From: Desulfobacula sp.
GTDB taxonomy: Bacteria > Desulfobacterota > Desulfobacteria > Desulfobacterales > Desulfobacteraceae
Assembly: GCA_013792075.1 (NCBI GenBank)
Contig: VMSR01000107.1
Coordinates: 1 to 62,116 of the forward strand
Length of the DNA: 62,116 nucleotides
Reading direction: 5' to 3'
The notes under the pieces were generated by a model. It was not told where the DNA came from. It worked only from the letters and a program-made list of their open reading frames with translations, and made no database searches. Positions within the stretch are counted from its first letter, which is position 1, and each line of letters begins with the position of its first letter. The translations under genes and the position numbers were made by a program. Of this stretch, positions 17,967 to 25,685 are shown piece after piece.

Positions 17967-18749
17967 CTATGGGTTGTTTCTTTCCAGCAGGGTGATGACC
18001 TCTACCAGCCGGGACACCAGATGGTCATGGTAAATTTTACCGCCATCACGACTTGCCTTGGAAGGTTCTCCTGTGGTGCCTTTGGATTTGAGCGTCAGGT
18101 GTTTCATCTCTTCCGGGCTGGATGGCAGATAGCAGAGGGTATCCTCTGTATAGGACGGATCCACGCTGTACAACTCACTTTTAGGATGGGGATTGTCAAT
18201 GGCCCGATCCATCTTCACCAGATCCGGATATCGGTACATCATGTGGGAGCCTTCTATCTCCTCTGCATGGCCCACCGGCCCCCAGCCGAGTCCTTGGGTG
18301 ATGGTCTTGGACATATAGGCCGGATCAAAGATCACCACTTTTGCCGCAAGCTCCCGTTTGGCCCGTTCACCCGCCATCTGCATCCAGGTAATGTTGACGA
18401 TGCGATGGCCATTGATCAATACAAATTTTTCAAACCCGTGATGGTGAAGGGAGGTGATGATATCAAATGCCATTTCCGCCAATATATCCGGACGGATGGT
18501 GATGGTGCCGGGCAATACCATGTGATGGGGACTCCATCCGAACCAGAGGGGAGGTGCAGCCAGAATCCCGGTTTTTTCAGCCGCATCCTGGGCCAGGGTC
18601 ATGGCCACCATGGTATCAGTACCACAGGGCAGGTGGGGCCCATGCTGTTCTGTGCTGCCAAAGGGAAGTAAAATGGTTTTTGAACCCTGATCCAGTTTTT
18701 CCCGCACTTCCTCCCAGGTTAAGTCCTGGAGCCATACGCTGTCTGTCAT
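17967..18749 (-). CDS. creatininase-family metal-dependent amidohydrolase
   Basis: 260 residues from the ATG at 18749 (GAGG five bases upstream); the start lies one base past the biotin carboxylase stop. The creatininase metal motif is clear: GSTEQHGPHLPCGTD (31-45), giving E34, H36 and D45, then NGH with H115. In creatininase the residue two after that His is a Glu ligand; here it is Ile117, and the family's common NGHGGN is NGHRIVN. E164/E166 in HAEEIEGS may fill the site. The family hydrolyses cyclic or linear amides (creatinine, formamide intermediates, peptide tails). It closes an operon with the biotin carrier and biotin carboxylase, pointing to an amide or lactam substrate. Actual substrate unknown. 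Confidence 0.83.
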   Translation of the reverse strand: MTDSVWLQDLTWEEVREKLDQGSKTILLPFGSTEQHGPHLPCGTDTMVAMTLAQDAAEKTGILAAPPLWFGWSPHHMVLPGTITIRPDILAEMAFDIITSLHHHGFEKFVLINGHRIVNITWMQMAGERAKRELAAKVVIFDPAYMSKTITQGLGWGPVGHAEEIEGSHMMYRYPDLVKMDRAIDNPHPKSELYSVDPSYTEDTLCYLPSSPEEMKHLTLKSKGTTGEPSKASRDGGKIYHDHLVSRLVEVITLLERNNP

Positions 18750-18750
18750 A

Positions 18751-20106
18751 TCATCCTCGCTTTGCTGTTTGTCCCATGGTATCCAGAAAATGGGTGTCAA
18801 TCTCCCCTTTCTGAAATTGTTCATTTTCAAATACCCGCCGATAAAACCCGATGGTGGTTTCGATCCCCGTGATTTCAAATTCCGCCAATGCCCTTTGCAT
18901 GCGCCTGATGGCAGACGGTCTGTCCTTGGCCCAGACAATCAGCTTTCCAATGAGGGAATCGTAAAACGGGGTGACCATGTAGTTATCATAAATATGGGTA
19001 TCCACTCGAACCCCCGGCCCGCCGGGGAAGATGACAGACGCAATCTGGCCGGGAGACGGCATGAAATTGTCATTGGGGTCCGAAGCATTGATCCGGCACT
19101 CCATGGACCACCCATTGAACCGGACATCCTCTTGTTTTATGGCTAAGGCCCGGCCTGCGGCCATCAAGATCTGCTGTTCCACGATATCAATACCGGTGAC
19201 AGCTTCTGTGACCGGATGTTCCACCTGGACCCGGGCATTGATTTCCATGAAATAAAAATTTTTATCTTTGTCCACCAGAAATTCCATGGTGCCTGCGTTG
19301 GTATAGTTGACCGCTTTTGCAATCCGGATGGCGGTTTCGCCCAATTTTCTGCGAAGCGTTTCATCCACAAAACAAGAGGGAGATTCTTCGATGAGCTTTT
19401 GGTATCTCATCTGGATGCTGCATTCTCTTTCCCCTAAATGGATATAATTGCCATGACTGTCCCCCAAAATCTGAATCTCGATGTGCCGGGGTTTTTCAAT
19501 ATATTTTTCAAGATATAAGTTGGGATTTCCAAAGGCCGCTCCGGCCTCACCTGCGGCAACGGCAAAGGCCGATGATAGTTCTTCGGGGGTGCGGGCGATT
19601 CGCATGCCCCGGCCGCCGCCCCCGCCGGCTGCCTTTAGGATCACCGGATACCCGACCCTGTCCGCAATACTGCAGGCCGCCTCCGGGGAGACGACAATAT
19701 CATCACTGCCCGGAATAACCGGGATGCCCATTTCAGTCAGGATCTTTCGGGCAGCAGACTTGTCACCGGCCATGGCAATGGTATGGGCAGATGGTCCGAT
19801 AAAGGTGATCCCCCCATCAAAACAGGCCTTTGCAAATTCGGCATTTTCCGAAAGAAACCCGTATCCCGGATGGATGGCATCGGCCCCTGTCTCTTTGGCC
19901 GCCCCAATGATGCACGCCATGTTCAAATAGCTTTTCCGGCTCAGGGCCGGGCCGATATTGACGGCATGATCTGCAAATTTCACATGGAGACTGTCCTTGT
20001 CTGCATCGGAAAAAACCGCAATCGTTTTGATGCCCATTTCCCTGCAGGCCCGGATAATTCTCAGGGCTATTTCTCCCCTGTTTGCTATTAATATCCTTTT
20101 AAACAT
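18751..20106 (-). CDS. accC: biotin carboxylase (AccC-type)
   Basis: 451 residues from the ATG at 20106 (GGAGG seven bases upstream), matching the roughly 449 of AccC. It has the N-terminal IANRGEIALRI, ATP-grasp Gly-rich loop GGGGGRGM (about 162-169), and catalytic-site stretch EINARVQVEHPVTE (about 285-298). It carboxylates biotin on a carrier using ATP and bicarbonate. AccA/AccD carboxyltransferase genes are absent here, while the divergent operon carries PxpB and PxpC, homologues of the urea-carboxylase carboxyltransferase region. I therefore think it serves an amide or lactam-modifying complex rather than fatty-acid synthesis, but a housekeeping role cannot be excluded. Confidence 0.9.
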   Translation of the reverse strand: MFKRILIANRGEIALRIIRACREMGIKTIAVFSDADKDSLHVKFADHAVNIGPALSRKSYLNMACIIGAAKETGADAIHPGYGFLSENAEFAKACFDGGITFIGPSAHTIAMAGDKSAARKILTEMGIPVIPGSDDIVVSPEAACSIADRVGYPVILKAAGGGGGRGMRIARTPEELSSAFAVAAGEAGAAFGNPNLYLEKYIEKPRHIEIQILGDSHGNYIHLGERECSIQMRYQKLIEESPSCFVDETLRRKLGETAIRIAKAVNYTNAGTMEFLVDKDKNFYFMEINARVQVEHPVTEAVTGIDIVEQQILMAAGRALAIKQEDVRFNGWSMECRINASDPNDNFMPSPGQIASVIFPGGPGVRVDTHIYDNYMVTPFYDSLIGKLIVWAKDRPSAIRRMQRALAEFEITGIETTIGFYRRVFENEQFQKGEIDTHFLDTMGQTAKRG

Positions 20107-20128
20107 CCGTTTCCCTCCGGGACCTTGT

Positions 20129-20380
20129 TTAATGAATTTCAATCTCTATCAATGCCTGATTCTTCATGACAGGGTCTTCGTTTTCCACCAGGAATCGCTT
20201 TACAATGCCGGGATGTTCACAGCGAAGTTCCGTAAAAATTTTCATGGATTCAATCATGCAAACAATATCGGATGGGGTGATGGCCTGACCCTCTTCCACC
20301 AAAGCGGCCTTCCCGGGTGCCGACGACCTGTAAAAAGTTCCCATGACCGGGGATGTGATGATATGGTTTTTTTCGTCCAT
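20129..20380 (-). CDS. minimal biotin carboxyl carrier protein
   Basis: 83 residues, just the biotinyl domain. It has the bacterial AccB thumb signature (SPVMGTFYR, 10-18) and the biotinylation loop ESMKI with the acceptor Lys47. Normal AccB adds 70 or more N-terminal residues including a flexible Ala/Pro linker; none is present. The residue after Lys is Ile rather than Met. It precedes the biotin carboxylase by 22 bp and is first in the minus arm of the divergent locus. It is the likely mobile carrier between AccC and a carboxyltransferase, proposed here to be PxpBC. Confidence 0.88.
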   Translation of the reverse strand: MDEKNHIITSPVMGTFYRSSAPGKAALVEEGQAITPSDIVCMIESMKIFTELRCEHPGIVKRFLVENEDPVMKNQALIEIEIH

Positions 20381-20457
20381 TGAAATTTCTCCTTTTTTTA
20401 TGCTAGTGTGGGTCTGGCCGGTTCAATTTTTTGGAAACGCAAGCTGAATTTTTCAAA

Positions 20458-20496
20458 ATATACTTGACATATATTTTGAATCTATGTCAAGTATAT
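20458..20496. promoter_or_regulatory. perfect inverted repeat, likely GntR operator with divergent promoters
   Basis: The left arm ATATACTTGACATA (20458-20471) and the right arm TATGTCAAGTATAT (20483-20496) are exact reverse complements separated by 11 bp. Each arm contains TTGACA, a consensus -35 box, one on each strand, so RNA polymerase and a dimeric regulator would compete. It sits between the biotin-carrier start and the GntR start, and is the natural candidate for autoregulation by the adjacent GntR/FCD protein. Confidence 0.72.
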
Positions 20497-20529
20497 TTTT
20501 GTCCCGGGAACACCACCAAAAAAAGGCAA

Positions 20530-21231
20530 ATGCAAGCTATGCGTCATCCGTCCATATCAAAAAAAATTCCCAAACAGCCCCTGGCTGTCATTGCCTATGA
20601 AACCATTGTCAGAAAAATTATCTGTCTGGAATACCAACCCAGCCAGCACCTGGAAGAGAATCAGCTGGTGGAAGCCCTGGGCATCGGAAGGACCCCCATA
20701 CGGGAAGCCCTTGTTCGCCTCCACGGAGAAAAAATGGTAGAGTCCCACCCCAAAAGAGGGGTAATTGTCCGGCCCATTACCCTGCAAAACACCAAGGCCA
20801 TGTTTGAAGGCATGAACATCATTGAAATCGGCCTGGTGGATATCGCCGTTCATAAGGAGTGTTCCAATTTTATCCAGCGTATGCGCGCCGCCAACCTGGA
20901 GGTCCAAAGGGCCATTACGGCAAACGACGTCTTCGAACTGGTGGAAGCAAACCATGAGTTCCATATGAATTTTGCACGGTGTTCCCAGAATGAATTTCTC
21001 TTCCGGGCGGCCCAGGATATCAGGACCGAGGCCAAACGCCTCTCCTATTTATCCTATGACAATATCATCGACCCCAAAAAACCGATCAAGGACCATTATG
21101 AGTCGGTGTTCCAGGAACACGAACTGATCATTGAAGCCCTGGACAAAAAAGAGGGGGACCGCTTAAAAGAACTGATAGAAGACCACATACGAACTTTCAG
21201 ACAGCGAATCATTGTTTTCATGACATCCTGA
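20530..21231 (+). CDS. GntR/FCD-family transcriptional regulator
   Basis: 233 residues from the ATG at 20530 (AAGG nearby); the longer frame runs back through the operator and is unlikely. The winged helix-turn-helix is at about 20-85 (LEENQLVEALGIGRTPIREAL, then HPKRGVIV), and the all-helical FCD ligand domain at about 95-225 has metal-ligand-style His/Asp residues (EANHEFHMNFA). FCD regulators bind carboxylic acids or similar metabolites, usually through a metal. Its position in front of a TRAP transporter and PxpABC makes it the probable local repressor responding to the transported compound. Confidence 0.87.
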   Translation: MQAMRHPSISKKIPKQPLAVIAYETIVRKIICLEYQPSQHLEENQLVEALGIGRTPIREALVRLHGEKMVESHPKRGVIVRPITLQNTKAMFEGMNIIEIGLVDIAVHKECSNFIQRMRAANLEVQRAITANDVFELVEANHEFHMNFARCSQNEFLFRAAQDIRTEAKRLSYLSYDNIIDPKKPIKDHYESVFQEHELIIEALDKKEGDRLKELIEDHIRTFRQRIIVFMTS

Positions 21232-21292
21232 ACAGATGTACCAGCGTGAAAACGCTTATAAGATAAACTTTTCACACAATAAGGAGAAAAAA

Positions 21293-22282
21293 ATGAAACG
21301 GGTATTAATGGGTTTAATGGGTTTGATCTTTTCTTTAGCTGTATTTTCCAATGCCATGGCACAAACCAAATGGGATCTGCACCTGAACTACCCTGCGGGC
21401 AATTTCCACTCCCAGGGGGCACAGGAGTTTGCTGACAAGGTGGCCAAAGCCACCAATGGAGAGTTGACCATTGTGCTGCACCCCGGGGCTTCCCTTGGAT
21501 TTAAAGGACCGGAATTGTTAAGGGCGGTTGCCGAAGGCCAGCTGGCAGTGGCCGAGATTCCAACGGGCATGGTTGAAGGAGATGCCCCGGTACTGGCCCT
21601 GACAGCCCAGCCCTTTATCTCCACCAACGCCTTTGAGCAGCGCCTTTTGTACCAGCTGGCAAAACCCGTGTATGCCAAACAATTGAAAAAATTCAACCAG
21701 ATGACCCTCTACACCTCCATCTGGCCTTTTTCCGGCATCTACACCCAGCGCCCGATTCAGTCTGAAGCCGATCTGAAGGGCCTGAAAATGAGGGTCTATG
21801 ACGGAACCGGCCTTGCCTTTGGAGAAGCCACGGGGATTGCGGCCAGAAAAATGCCCTTTTCAGAAGTGTACCCGGCCATGAAAGCAGGCCTCCTGGATTC
21901 CATGTACACCTCTTCTCCTTCGGGGGTTGATGCAAAGGCCTGGGAAATTTTAAAATATTTCACCCCCATCAATATTGTGGGCTCTGTGAACATGATCAAT
22001 GTCAACCAGGCTGCCTGGGACAAACTGGACACAAAAACCCAGGAAATCGTTCTTGAAATAGCCGCCCAGATGGAAGACGACATGTGGAACCTTGCCGGGG
22101 ACATGGACCGGAAAAGCCGGGCCACTCTCATGGAAAACAAGATGACCATTACCCCGGTGAACAAGGAATTCCGGGCCCAGCTCAATGCCGTAGGCGAACG
22201 CTTGAGAGCAGAATGGGCCACAAAGGCGGGAGCGGATGCCCAGGCGGTTCTGACCCAGTATTACCAGATCACGGGCCGTTAG
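21293..22282 (+). CDS. dctP: TRAP transporter substrate-binding protein DctP
   Basis: 329 residues from the ATG at 21293 with AAGGAG upstream. Signal peptide of about 23 residues ending in SNAMA before QTKWDL. The DctP fold is evident, including the SEADLKGLKMRVYDG region (about 145-160) where the conserved Arg binds a ligand carboxylate. It captures a probably carboxylated substrate in the periplasm for DctQM. Next to PxpABC this suggests a compound such as a lactam acid or oxoproline, by inference. Confidence 0.88.
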   Translation: MKRVLMGLMGLIFSLAVFSNAMAQTKWDLHLNYPAGNFHSQGAQEFADKVAKATNGELTIVLHPGASLGFKGPELLRAVAEGQLAVAEIPTGMVEGDAPVLALTAQPFISTNAFEQRLLYQLAKPVYAKQLKKFNQMTLYTSIWPFSGIYTQRPIQSEADLKGLKMRVYDGTGLAFGEATGIAARKMPFSEVYPAMKAGLLDSMYTSSPSGVDAKAWEILKYFTPINIVGSVNMINVNQAAWDKLDTKTQEIVLEIAAQMEDDMWNLAGDMDRKSRATLMENKMTITPVNKEFRAQLNAVGERLRAEWATKAGADAQAVLTQYYQITGR

Positions 22283-22322
22283 AAGCATTTGCTTGTTTTA
22301 ACTTTATCTTGAGTCAATCCCG

Positions 22323-22352
22323 TGGTAATGGGCCTCCAGGGGTCCATTACCA
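22323..22352 (+). promoter_or_regulatory. intercistronic stem-loop between dctP and dctQ
   Basis: A 9-bp perfect stem (TGGTAATGG with CCATTACCA) extended by about three weaker pairs, with no U-run after it. In transporter operons such hairpins commonly shield the 3' end of the binding-protein message, raising its level over the membrane subunits. Confidence 0.5.
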
Positions 22353-22370
22353 TACCCTTTGGTGATCTGA

Positions 22371-22874
22371 ATGAAAAAATTGATACGGCTGGCAGACAAT
22401 TTAAGCCAATTTGCAGGCAAAATTTCCGCTGTGATTTTAGGGCTGATGACACTTCTGATTCTGGTGGAAATTTTTATCTGGAATCTATTTGAAAAGACAA
22501 CATTGATCGCTGACGAGTACAGCGCATACGGCCTGGCGGCCATTATCTTTCTGGGGGCAGGATACTGCCTTAAGGAAAAAGCCCATATCCGAATCACACT
22601 GGTTCTGGGATTTTTACCTCCGAAAGCCGCCAGAATCATCACCTTTATGGCCACCCTGATCACCACGGCCTTCATGGGGTATCTCTGGTGGTACTTGTTT
22701 AAAATGGTGCAATCGGCCATATGCTATGGCTCAACTTCCGGCACCCTGACCCACACGCCCCTGTGGATACCCCAGACTGTCATGCTCATGGGGGCCGGTG
22801 TCTTTTTTGTTCAGCTGGTTGCCACCAGCATGAAAACCTTCCAGGCCATCTCTACCCATGAGGAGGTGGTATAA
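22371..22874 (+). CDS. dctQ: TRAP transporter small permease DctQ
   Basis: 167 residues with four hydrophobic segments (about 18-38, 53-70, 84-108, 132-155), the standard DctQ layout. It acts as membrane scaffold for DctM in the Na+-dependent TRAP transporter. Its stop overlaps the dctM start. Confidence 0.86.
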   Translation: MKKLIRLADNLSQFAGKISAVILGLMTLLILVEIFIWNLFEKTTLIADEYSAYGLAAIIFLGAGYCLKEKAHIRITLVLGFLPPKAARIITFMATLITTAFMGYLWWYLFKMVQSAICYGSTSGTLTHTPLWIPQTVMLMGAGVFFVQLVATSMKTFQAISTHEEVV

Positions 22875-24184
22875 TGGAAGAAAACCTTTTGATCATGACC
22901 TGCGTGGTGTTCGGCGTCCTTTTCCTGGCCCTGGCCGCAGGCGTCTGGGTGGGCTTTGCCTTATTTATCGTCGGGTTCATCGGCATGACGGTGTTCGGAA
23001 CCCTGCCCGCCGGCAGCAATATGGCCTCCTCTTTGTGGGCCACCATTGAAAAATGGGAATATGTGGCCCTGCCCCTGTTTATTCTCATGGGAGAAATTCT
23101 CTATCGGTCGGGAATTTCTGAAAAGCTGTTCAAGGCCCTGGTTCCCTGGCTCTATCGCCTGCCCGGGGGACTATTGCTCATGAACATTGTCTCCTGCACC
23201 CTGTTTGCAGCCGTATCCGGCTCCAGCGCCGCCACCACCGCCACCGTGGGCCGGATCACCCTGGCGGAATTTGAAAAACTGGGGTATGACAAAAGCCTTT
23301 CCATGGGCTCCCTTGCCGGGGCCGGCACCCTGGGGTTTTTAATCCCCCCTTCCCTGATCATGATCATCTATGCCATCCTGGCAGAGGTGTCCATCGGGAA
23401 AATGTTCATGGCCGGAATTTTACCCGGGCTGCTCCTTGCCGGAATTTATGCCTGCTACATTATTTACCGGGGCATCAGAAATCCGGAAATCGCCCCCCGG
23501 ACCCAGGACAGCTATTCCTGGGCAGACCGGATCATGGGGCTTAAGGATCTTGCCCCCACCTTTATGTTGATTCTCATGGTTCTGGGCAGTATCTACGGCG
23601 GATTTGCCACCCCCACAGAAGCTGCGGCCCTGGGGGTTTTCGGGGCCTTTGTCTTTGCAGCCCTCAACCGCCAGATGAACGGGAAAATTTTGTTTGAGTG
23701 TCTCATGGGGGCGGTCAAAACCAATGCCATGATCATGCTCATTGTTGTGGGGGCCGGGTTTTTATCCCGGGTCATGGGGTTTTTGGGAATTCCTGCGGCC
23801 ATTACCCAGGCAATTCTGGACCTGAACCTGTCGCCCTACATGCTCATGCTGCTGTTGGGAGGGGTGTATATTCTTCTGGGATGCCTGCTGGACGGATTTT
23901 CCATTGTGGTCATGACCCTGCCCATTGCCCTGCCCATGGTGACAGCAGCCGGATTTGATCCCATCTGGTTCGGCATCTATCTTATTTTAATGGTAGAGGT
24001 CAGCCAGATCACCCCGCCCGTGGGGTTTAACCTGTTTGTAATCCAGGGCCTGACCGGAGAGCCCATCCTGCAGATTGCCAGGTACGCCCTGCCATTCTTC
24101 TTTTTAATGTTATTGACAACCGTCATTCTGACCATTTTTCCGGAAATTGCCCTGTACCTGCCCAACCTCATGGCAACCCATTAG
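22874..24184 (+). CDS. dctM: TRAP transporter large permease DctM
   Basis: 436 residues, polytopic throughout, the normal DctM length. Family stretches include SGSSAATTATVGRITL (about 115-130) and GSLAGAGTLGFLIPPS (about 144-159), forming the substrate and Na+ path. It is followed 14 bp later by pxpA, so uptake and catabolism are on one transcript. Confidence 0.92.
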   Translation: MEENLLIMTCVVFGVLFLALAAGVWVGFALFIVGFIGMTVFGTLPAGSNMASSLWATIEKWEYVALPLFILMGEILYRSGISEKLFKALVPWLYRLPGGLLLMNIVSCTLFAAVSGSSAATTATVGRITLAEFEKLGYDKSLSMGSLAGAGTLGFLIPPSLIMIIYAILAEVSIGKMFMAGILPGLLLAGIYACYIIYRGIRNPEIAPRTQDSYSWADRIMGLKDLAPTFMLILMVLGSIYGGFATPTEAAALGVFGAFVFAALNRQMNGKILFECLMGAVKTNAMIMLIVVGAGFLSRVMGFLGIPAAITQAILDLNLSPYMLMLLLGGVYILLGCLLDGFSIVVMTLPIALPMVTAAGFDPIWFGIYLILMVEVSQITPPVGFNLFVIQGLTGEPILQIARYALPFFFLMLLTTVILTIFPEIALYLPNLMATH

Positions 24185-24198
24185 ACAGGAGAAAACCT

Positions 24199-24972
24199 AT
24201 GAATTTTATTGATTTAAACTGCGACATGGGCGAAAGCTTCGGCGCCTGGCCCATGGGCATGGACGAAAAGGTCATGGACCATATATCTTCTGCCAACATT
24301 GCCTGCGGCTGGCATGCAGGTGATCCTTCGGTAATGGAAAAAACCGTGAGGCTTGCCGTTGAAAACCGGGTGGGTATCGGTGCCCACCCGGGGTATCCGG
24401 ATCTTCTGGGGTTTGGCCGCAGAAACATGGCCTGTACACCAGAGGAGGTCCGGCAATACATCCTTTACCAGGTCGGGGCCCTTGGCGCCTTCTGCAGGGT
24501 TCACAAAACCCGACTCCAGCATGTAAAACCCCACGGGGCCCTTTATCTTGAGGCCGTTGAAAATGAAGCGACCGCCCGGGCCATTGCCATGGCCATCATG
24601 GACCTTGATCCGAGCCTCTATTTTGTTGCACTGGCAGGCAAAAAAGGGGAAACCATGCGGCGCATGGGAGAGGAAGTGGGGCTGAAGGTGGTGTATGAAG
24701 CCTTTCCCGACCGGGCCTATACCCCGGAGGGAACCCTTGTGTCCAGAAAACTGCCGGGAGCCGTCATCTCCGACCCAGGTACAGTGGCCCAACGGGCCCT
24801 GGACATGGCCAGAGGATTTGTCACCGCCGTCGACGGCAGTACTATTGCGCTTTACGTCCAGACCCTTTGCGTCCACGGAGACAACCTGGAGGCTGTCAAT
24901 CTGGTCCGAACGATCAAACAAGTGCTGGGTGCAAATGATATTCAGGTAAGACCCATGGGAGAAAAAAGCTGA
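24199..24972 (+). CDS. pxpA: 5-oxoprolinase subunit A, LamB/YcsF family
   Basis: 257 residues. It has the family start IDLNCDMGESFGAW, then ANIACGWHAGDP (about 33-44) and GAHPGYPD (about 55-62) with metal-binding His and Asp, and KPHGALY near 112-118. PxpA with PxpBC hydrolyses 5-oxo-L-proline to glutamate at the expense of ATP in known cases. A good GGAG precedes the ATG. Here the neighbouring biotin carboxylase and carrier raise the possibility of another cyclic amide substrate. Confidence 0.9.
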   Translation: MNFIDLNCDMGESFGAWPMGMDEKVMDHISSANIACGWHAGDPSVMEKTVRLAVENRVGIGAHPGYPDLLGFGRRNMACTPEEVRQYILYQVGALGAFCRVHKTRLQHVKPHGALYLEAVENEATARAIAMAIMDLDPSLYFVALAGKKGETMRRMGEEVGLKVVYEAFPDRAYTPEGTLVSRKLPGAVISDPGTVAQRALDMARGFVTAVDGSTIALYVQTLCVHGDNLEAVNLVRTIKQVLGANDIQVRPMGEKS

Positions 24973-25685
24973 TGATGGCAAGCGGACTATTTGAAAAAGC
25001 CGTATACCGTCTGGCAGGAGACACTGGGTTTCTGGTTGAATTCGGAGAGGGCATTGACCCGACGATCAATGCCAGGGTCAGGGCCATGGCCAAAGCTCTG
25101 GAAAACAAGAAGCCTTTGGGCGTGGGAGAAATTATTCCCACCTACAGGTCTATTCTGATTATCTATGATCCGGGAGAAACCTGTCCGGACGCCCTTTTTC
25201 CCGTGATTGAACGGCTTGAAACCAGCCTTAAAACCCTTAAGCTGGAACCTGCCAGACTAGTTGAAATTCCGGTCTGTTACGGTGGGGATTTCGGGCCGGA
25301 TATGGTAAATGTGCAAAAGGCCCATGGCCTGACATCGGATCAGGTGGTCCAAATCCATTCACATCCTGAGTATCTGATCTATATGGTGGGATTTACCCCG
25401 GGTTTTCCTTTTCTGGGCGGACTGGACAAACGATTGTTCACTCCGAGGCTTGAAACCCCCCGCATGCGCGTTCCCGAAGGATCGGTGGGCATCGCCAACA
25501 ACCAGACCGGCATGTACCCCATCGCAAGCCCCGGCGGATGGCAGCTCATCGGGAAAACTCCCTTAAAACTCTTTGCACCGGACCGCACCACTCCTTTTTT
25601 GTATAAGGCCGGAGATCGCATAAAATTTATTCCCATATCTGAACAACAGTTTTCACGGATTGCCCGGCAGGAGGAAGACAGATGA
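24972..25685 (+). CDS. pxpB: 5-oxoprolinase subunit B (KipI/AHS1 domain)
   Basis: 237 residues, one AHS1 (allophanate hydrolase subunit 1) domain. A family signature is GFTPGFPFLGGLD (about 138-150), followed by a TPRLETPRMRVPEGSVGIA stretch. Its start shares bases with the pxpA stop (TGATG), so the two are coupled. AHS1 with AHS2 makes the carboxyltransferase-like half of urea carboxylase and the PxpBC heteromer of 5-oxoprolinase. Confidence 0.9.
   Translation: MMASGLFEKAVYRLAGDTGFLVEFGEGIDPTINARVRAMAKALENKKPLGVGEIIPTYRSILIIYDPGETCPDALFPVIERLETSLKTLKLEPARLVEIPVCYGGDFGPDMVNVQKAHGLTSDQVVQIHSHPEYLIYMVGFTPGFPFLGGLDKRLFTPRLETPRMRVPEGSVGIANNQTGMYPIASPGGWQLIGKTPLKLFAPDRTTPFLYKAGDRIKFIPISEQQFSRIARQEEDR

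Noticed and set aside
18751-20380. acetyl-CoA carboxylase for fatty-acid synthesis
   Set aside because: No AccA/AccD in the window, a truncated carrier and a shared operator with PxpABC argue against it, though it is not excluded.
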